Assembly (NCBI GenBank): GCA_047602645.1
Contig: JASGGU010000053.1
Span: 1 to 26,595 of the forward strand
Length of the DNA: 26,595 nucleotides
Reading direction: 5' to 3'
Source: JAEYFP01 sp047602645
GTDB taxonomy: Bacteria > Bacillota > Clostridia > Lachnospirales > Lachnospiraceae
The notes below the pieces were generated by a model, which was not told the DNA's origin, did not search any database, and saw nothing but the letters and a program-made list of their open reading frames with translations. A program made the position numbers and the translations under genes. Below, piece after piece: positions 21,970 through 26,595 of this stretch. Numbering within the stretch: position 1 is the stretch's first letter; each line of letters starts with the position of its first letter.

Positions 21970-23124
21970 TTATTTTTCAAGCTTGATGCTTCTCGAGACG
22001 CTCAAAACCAGCCCGATTTCAACCAAAAGAAATACGACCGAAGAACCCCCGTAGCTGATAAACGGCAGCGTAATGCCAGTATTTGGAATGGAGTTCGTCA
22101 CAACGGCGATATTTAAAATGACTTGAATCGAAATATGTGCCATAACACCCACAACCAGCAGGGCACCGAACAAATCCTGCGCATTATTGGCAATTACCAT
22201 GAACCGCCAAATTAAAAGCAGGAATAGCATGATAATTGCCACCGCGCCGAATAAACCCAATTCTTCACAAATAATCGAAAATACCATATCATTCTGTGCC
22301 TCCGGAAGAAAACCCAGCTTCTGCATACTTTGACCGAGTCCTTTCCCAAATATATCTCCCGAACCAATTGCATAAAGCGCCTGCAGCGTCTGAAAGCCCT
22401 TTGTGCTCGCATAGGCTTCGGGATTCAGCCATGCCTTAATGCGGGCAAACCGATAGGACATATCTTCCGGAATGATGCCCTTATCGACCGCAACAACAAT
22501 GATGGCCGCCAACGCAATAACACCCGCCGCCACTAAAAAATATTCCTTGTAATTCGATGTCGCCACAAACAGCATCATGAATACAATACCAAAAATAATG
22601 ATTGCAGAACTTAGATTCTCTGTGATGATAAGAACCATTCCCGAAATCGGAATCGCCCACAAAACAGTAAACAAAAAACCATTTCTCGTCTGGATCCGCT
22701 TGCCCATCTTGCATACAAGGCTCGCAAAGAAAATAATCATTCCGACCTTGGCAACCTCGGCAGGCTGCAATGACAGGCCTAGATCCAGCCATCTTCTGGC
22801 ACCGTTTGCCTCATAGCCGAGCGGCGTCAGCACGAGCAGAATCAGGACTGCTGAAGTAAAGTAAGCAATCATCGCGAATCGTTCCCATACATGATAATCA
22901 ACCACCATCGTAATAAACATAACGACGATACCGATGATTGTTGCCTGTACCTGCTTCTCCAAATAATACGTGGATCTTCCAAATTTCAAATTAGCATCAT
23001 AGGAGCTGACGCTGTAAAGCATAACGAGTCCAAAACACAGTAAGAAAATGACAATAAAAAGCAGTGTATAGTCAAAGAAAAAGCGTGATCGATTCCGTTT
23101 TTTACCGTTTCGTTCAGATGTCAT
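21970..23124 (-). CDS. ftsW: SEDS-family glycosyltransferase FtsW (SpoVE type)
   Basis: Peptidoglycan polymerase of the SEDS family that works with a class B penicillin-binding protein at the septum. The 384-residue protein has a basic N-terminus and about ten spans. Family blocks include VMLYSVSSYDAN, NGARRWLDLGLSLQPAEVAKVGMI, GKGLGQSMQKLGFLPEAQNDMVFSIICEELGLFG and GITLPFISYGGSS. Its ATG (23122-23124) overlaps the murD stop by four bases, so the two are translationally coupled. FtsW and the sporulation paralogue SpoVE cannot be told apart here; the general division call is preferred. Confidence 0.93.
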   Translation of the reverse strand: MTSERNGKKRNRSRFFFDYTLLFIVIFLLCFGLVMLYSVSSYDANLKFGRSTYYLEKQVQATIIGIVVMFITMVVDYHVWERFAMIAYFTSAVLILLVLTPLGYEANGARRWLDLGLSLQPAEVAKVGMIIFFASLVCKMGKRIQTRNGFLFTVLWAIPISGMVLIITENLSSAIIIFGIVFMMLFVATSNYKEYFLVAAGVIALAAIIVVAVDKGIIPEDMSYRFARIKAWLNPEAYASTKGFQTLQALYAIGSGDIFGKGLGQSMQKLGFLPEAQNDMVFSIICEELGLFGAVAIIMLFLLLIWRFMVIANNAQDLFGALLVVGVMAHISIQVILNIAVVTNSIPNTGITLPFISYGGSSVVFLLVEIGLVLSVSRSIKLEK

Positions 23125-24464
23125 AATTTTCTAACAAGCTCCTTAAATAAATCCCCGCGCTGCTCATAATTATCAAACATACCCCAGCTTGCGCATGCCG
23201 GGGACAGCAATACCGCATCGCCAGCCTTTGCACTTTCTGCGCAAAGGCACACAGCCTCTTCCAGGCTTTGTGCAAATACATAATCTGAAAAACCGTGCCG
23301 GTCTGCGCAGGCAGCTATCTTTTTCGCCGTTGCACCGATCAGTACAAGCTTTTTGACCTTGCCTTCAAACGCCTCGATCCATTCGTCGTAATCAGCATTT
23401 TTATCATACCCGCCTCCGATCAGACACGTTTTTCTCGTCATTGCCTGTATGCCCTTGATCGCGGCATCCACATTCGTACCCTTGGAGTCATTATAGTAAA
23501 CGACGCCGCCTTTTTCCTCAACAAATTCAATCCTGTGCGCCACAGCCTTAAACCGTTTAACGGAAGCCAGAATGCTTACAATCGGTACGCCAAACGCATA
23601 AGACATCGCAATTGCCGCCATTGCATTTTCAACATTGTGCCTGCCGATAATTTGAAGCTCTGAAATAGAAATCAGCTCAGTCTCCTCATTTTCCTTTTTC
23701 ATGCAGATCCGATCACCGTTCAAGTAAAAGCCTTCCTCAAGCCGCCTCGCCGAGCTGAAATAGACTGGTGTTGCACTTGTCACGGCACCAAACTCCCTCG
23801 TCACGGGATCCTCATAATTTAATACAACGGTGTCTTCTTTTTTTTGATTTTTTGTAATCTTCTCTTTCTCTACGATATACTGCTCCATCGTATGATGCCT
23901 GTTTAAATGATCCGGTGTAATATTTAAGATCGCGCTGACATTTGGGCGAAAACGTTCGGTCGTTTCAAGCTGGAAGCTGCTGATTTCTGCGACGGTCACC
24001 GATTCCTCCGTTGAATCGAGCACCGTCTTAGTATAAGGATTCCCGATATTTCCGACAACAAACACTGTCTGAAAATAATCCTGCAGGATCGTTCCTAACA
24101 GAGCCGTCGTCGTCGTCTTTCCGTTCGTTCCCGTCACAGCCAACAGCCGCCCCTTTTCATATGTATAGGCCAGCTCAATCTCTCCCGATATTTTTACGTT
24201 CCGCAAACGAAATTCATTTACAAAAGCAGAGTCAATCGGAACGCCGGGACTTAATACAAGCAGTTCGATCTGCTCTGACACATCAGAAGGCAGGCTCCCC
24301 GTATAAACCTCGATGTCCATATTCTCAGAAAACTTTTTGCGGATTTGACCTGCCGACAAGTTCTCGTTTGAATCAAACAGTACCGGAATTTTATTCGCAC
24401 GTACCAAAAGCTCCGCCGCACTGATACCGCTAAGTCCGCTTCCGATAACCAGTATTTTTCCCAT
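23121..24464 (-). CDS. murD: UDP-N-acetylmuramoyl-L-alanine--D-glutamate ligase
   Basis: Adds D-glutamate to UDP-MurNAc-L-Ala with ATP. The 447-residue protein starts MGKILVIGSGLSGISAAELL, has the Mur ligase ATP loop AVTGTNGKTTTTALLG (109-124), EISSFQLETT, NITPDHLNRHHTMEQYI, and the C-terminal domain with HRIEFVEEKGGVVYYNDSKGTN and LLSPACASWGMFDNYEQRGD. ATG 24462-24464 follows AGAGGA; the open frame continues upstream to 24572, overlapping mraY, and is not used. Coupled to ftsW by a 4-base overlap. Confidence 0.96.
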   Translation of the reverse strand: MGKILVIGSGLSGISAAELLVRANKIPVLFDSNENLSAGQIRKKFSENMDIEVYTGSLPSDVSEQIELLVLSPGVPIDSAFVNEFRLRNVKISGEIELAYTYEKGRLLAVTGTNGKTTTTALLGTILQDYFQTVFVVGNIGNPYTKTVLDSTEESVTVAEISSFQLETTERFRPNVSAILNITPDHLNRHHTMEQYIVEKEKITKNQKKEDTVVLNYEDPVTREFGAVTSATPVYFSSARRLEEGFYLNGDRICMKKENEETELISISELQIIGRHNVENAMAAIAMSYAFGVPIVSILASVKRFKAVAHRIEFVEEKGGVVYYNDSKGTNVDAAIKGIQAMTRKTCLIGGGYDKNADYDEWIEAFEGKVKKLVLIGATAKKIAACADRHGFSDYVFAQSLEEAVCLCAESAKAGDAVLLSPACASWGMFDNYEQRGDLFKELVRKL

Positions 24465-24487
24465 GTTCTTATCCTCTTTCATTTCTA

Positions 24488-25444
24488 TTAATAGGCCATA
24501 AAACCGATTAAACACAAAATAGCCGTAATAATTGCAAATACCGCAACAACACGTGTCTCCGACCAACCGCACAGTTCAAAATGATGATGGATCGGTGCCA
24601 TTTTAAAAATTCGCCTGCCACCCGAAAGTCTGAAATAGCCCACCTGTATGATAACGGAAAGCACCTCCGCCAAATAAATGAATGCAACAATCAAAATATA
24701 TAGCGGCATCTGCAGCATATAGGCACTCGCCACCACAAAGCCCCCCAGCGCCAGCGAACCGGTGTCACCCATAAATACACTGGCCGGATGAACATTAAAC
24801 AATAAAAAGCCCAGCAGTGCGCCTACAACGGCAAGTGTGATCGGAGCGATCCCGCTCTGCGTCGTGATCGCCAGTACGGAGAAAAAGGTCGCGATCAGTA
24901 CAGTCACACTGGAAGCAAGCCCATCCAGACCATCCGTAAAGTTTGCGCCGTTGACTGTACCAAGAACTGCGATAAATAAAATCACGATAGAAAGCCATCC
25001 TGCATTCCAGTAAAGACCGTTTGAAAACGGAATACGCATCGACAGGCTGATACCCGCAATGTTTACCATGTAGTAGGCAAAGATACAAGTTACAATCAGC
25101 TGAAGCAGCATTTTCTGCCAAGCGCTCAAACCCTTTGAGCGCTTCAGTACAACCTTGATATAATCATCAATAAATCCAATCAATCCAAAGCCCACCGTCA
25201 TAAACAGTACCGGAATAACCCCCGGATAGTCCTTTATATAAAATAAGGAAGTAGCGACAATGCCGCAAAGGATGATAATGCCGCCCATCGTCGGTGTTCC
25301 GTTCTTCTTCAGATGGCTCTGCGGCCCATCATCCCGTACGGTCTGCCCAATTTTTAATTTGCGAAGATACGGTATCAAAAATGGGCTTAAAATAACACTG
25401 ATCGCAAACGCGATAATGACCGCCGCAAAAACCGATTTTTCCAT
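24488..25444 (-). CDS. mraY: Phospho-N-acetylmuramoyl-pentapeptide transferase
   Basis: Membrane enzyme that loads phospho-MurNAc-pentapeptide onto undecaprenyl phosphate to make lipid I. The 318-residue protein has about ten spans and the family motifs DDGPQSHLKKNGTPTMGG, FIDDYIKVVLKRSKGL, NFTDGLDGLASS, VFMGDTGSLALGG and IHHHFELCGWSE. ATG 25442-25444 follows GGGGAG; a start eight codons earlier is possible but worse. It has its own promoter in the 114-base gap after the penicillin-binding protein gene. murE, usually next to it, is absent. Confidence 0.96.
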   Translation of the reverse strand: MEKSVFAAVIIAFAISVILSPFLIPYLRKLKIGQTVRDDGPQSHLKKNGTPTMGGIIILCGIVATSLFYIKDYPGVIPVLFMTVGFGLIGFIDDYIKVVLKRSKGLSAWQKMLLQLIVTCIFAYYMVNIAGISLSMRIPFSNGLYWNAGWLSIVILFIAVLGTVNGANFTDGLDGLASSVTVLIATFFSVLAITTQSGIAPITLAVVGALLGFLLFNVHPASVFMGDTGSLALGGFVVASAYMLQMPLYILIVAFIYLAEVLSVIIQVGYFRLSGGRRIFKMAPIHHHFELCGWSETRVVAVFAIITAILCLIGFMAY

Positions 25445-25500
25445 TTTTATTCTCCCCTCTTTGGTCAATATTTGGTAGAAAACTCTTCTTTTTATGAAAC

Positions 25501-25522
25501 CTTATACAAAGTTTAGTATAAG
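25501..25522. repeat. Inverted repeat over the mraY promoter -10
   Basis: CTTATAC (25501-25507) and GTATAAG (25516-25522) are perfect inverted arms with an 8-base spacer. The right arm covers most of the -10 (25515-25520), so it could be an operator or a short leader hairpin. Confidence 0.4.
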
Positions 25523-25543
25523 TCTTTTTTATTATTTTATCAA
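25515..25543 (-). promoter_or_regulatory. Sigma-A-type promoter for mraY-murD-ftsW-murA-ftsQ
   Basis: -35 TTGATA (25538-25543), 17-base A/T-rich spacer, -10 TATACT (25515-25520) on the minus strand, about 65 bases before the mraY ATG. Confidence 0.6.
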
Positions 25544-25558
25544 TGTTTTTGTTCAGCC

Positions 25559-26595
25559 CTATTCCTCTGTCGGCTCTGTCTTTGTGCGTGGGATTCCCAA
25601 ATAAGGAAGTATGTTCTCGTACAGCTCCTTTACACGCGGCGCTGCAATTGTTCCGCCATAATAAACCCCCTGCGGATTATGAATAATCAGCAGGGCGATG
25701 ACCTGCGGATCCTCAGCCGGAGCAAACCCAATAAACGAAGATATATACTTGTTGCTGCTTCTTGGAAGAGTCTGGCTCGTCGCAGTCTTTCCGCCGACCG
25801 TATAGCCTTCGAGTGCCGCATTCTTCCCGGTTCCCTCCGATACCACCTTCTCGAGCACATAGCGCAGCGTTTCTGTCGTTTCCTTGGAAATAATATGTTC
25901 CGTTGTGTCATAAGTAAATTCTTTGACCTTTTTTTCATTTTGATCATAGACAGCCACTCCAAAATGCGGTGTGACGCGCGTGCCACCGTTTACAAGCGAA
26001 CTGACTGTTGTGATGAGCTGGATCGGCGTAATCTGGAACGATTGCCCGAATGAGACCGTTGCAAGCTCCACAAGACCGATATCCTCTTTTTTATGCATAA
26101 TCGTTCCTGCCTCGCCGGGCAGATCGATTCCTGTTTTTTTCAACAGTCCGAACTGTTCAAAATAATTATAAAAGCTTTCCGCACCGACTCGAAGCCCCAC
26201 GGAAATAAAAACCGGGTTGCAGGAGTTCTTCGCACCTTCCAAAAACGTCTCCGCACCATGGCCGATCACTTTATGGCATTTGATTCTCCGGTCCTCGACA
26301 ATAATAAAGCCGGGACAGCTAAAATGATCATTCACAGTAACGACACCCTTTTCAAAGGCAGCAGCAGCCGTGATAATTTTAAAAGTGGAACCGGGCTCAT
26401 AAGTATCGTTTAAGCAGCCGTTTCTCCACATTTTATTTAAGAGATCCTGCTCAGACACAGCATTAGCGGAAACACCTCCCTCTGTCATTTCATTGGAAGA
26501 TACAGAATATTGCCTGAATACACTGTCGGTTAGGGTATACGGATCATTCAGATCGAATTCAGGAACATTGACCATCGCATAGACTTCTCCGTTTT
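25559..26595 (-). CDS. Class B penicillin-binding protein (FtsI/SpoVD type), C-terminal part
   Basis: D,D-transpeptidase that cross-links peptidoglycan, acting outside the membrane with a SEDS partner such as FtsW. Only the last 345 or so codons are present; the gene runs off the right edge in frame, with NGEVYAMVNVPEFDLNDPYT at the edge, as in the pre-catalytic region of the family. The transpeptidase motifs are PGSTFKII (catalytic Ser, SxxK), KNSCNPVF (SxN), and GGKTATSQ in place of the usual KTGT. It ends soon after the transpeptidase fold (ILPYLGIPRTKTEPTEE), with no PASTA domain. Position before mraY fits ftsI or spoVD. Confidence 0.93.
   Translation of the reverse strand, partial: NGEVYAMVNVPEFDLNDPYTLTDSVFRQYSVSSNEMTEGGVSANAVSEQDLLNKMWRNGCLNDTYEPGSTFKIITAAAAFEKGVVTVNDHFSCPGFIIVEDRRIKCHKVIGHGAETFLEGAKNSCNPVFISVGLRVGAESFYNYFEQFGLLKKTGIDLPGEAGTIMHKKEDIGLVELATVSFGQSFQITPIQLITTVSSLVNGGTRVTPHFGVAVYDQNEKKVKEFTYDTTEHIISKETTETLRYVLEKVVSEGTGKNAALEGYTVGGKTATSQTLPRSSNKYISSFIGFAPAEDPQVIALLIIHNPQGVYYGGTIAAPRVKELYENILPYLGIPRTKTEPTEE

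Overview
The window looks like a chromosomal segment of a spore-forming member of the Firmicutes, class Clostridia, most likely Lachnospiraceae. The reasons are the spoIIGA-sigE-sigG sporulation block, a DUF5688 protein, gene order around nrdR/ymxH, AGGAGG-type ribosome sites and frequent TTG/GTG starts. I support 30 protein genes and one tRNA, all on the minus strand, so transcription runs from high to low coordinates. The plus-strand open frames look like shadows. No CRISPR array, prophage, transposase or rRNA is visible.

Layout in transcription order. (1) 26595-18371: cell-wall and division cluster, with a class B penicillin-binding protein (cut by the window end), mraY, murD, ftsW, murA, ftsQ and ftsZ. 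murE and murG are not here. Sigma-A-like promoters precede mraY and ftsZ. (2) 18227-13845: sporulation and regulation block, with spoIIGA, sigE, a BilS-like flavodoxin, sigG, a small conserved protein, ymxH and nrdR. spoIIGA has a Spo0A-type promoter with a long spacer, and sigG has a large inverted repeat beside its ribosome site. (3) 13632-8657: a five-gene peptide/nickel-type ABC importer (binding lipoprotein, two permeases, two short ATPases) with its own promoter. (4) 8482-8063: a small unknown gene behind a good sigma-D (flagellar-type) promoter. (5) 7989-4042: a DMT exporter, yqeG, aroE, aroK, aroQ and efp, a compact shikimate-pathway operon ending in elongation factor P. (6) 3799-1: a DUF5688 gene, tRNA-Arg(CCG), a membrane-anchored SH3b protein, a small helical hypothetical, and the start of gdhA (cut by the window start).

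The most interesting features are regulatory. The spoIIGA promoter has an 0A box on its -35 and a 21-bp spacer, and the terminator hairpin after ftsZ begins at its predicted transcript start. The 13-bp inverted repeat before sigG would fold only in read-through RNA from sigE, not in RNA started at the candidate forespore promoter. The sigma-D promoter implies motility control of an uncharacterised gene. The gdhA leader has a strong promoter, an immediate terminator-like hairpin and a 57-codon open frame without a normal start. A compact three-arm repeat and a 20-bp palindrome lie at 1281-1409. I did not find a clearly new multi-gene system; most of the coding content is conserved housekeeping and sporulation genes.
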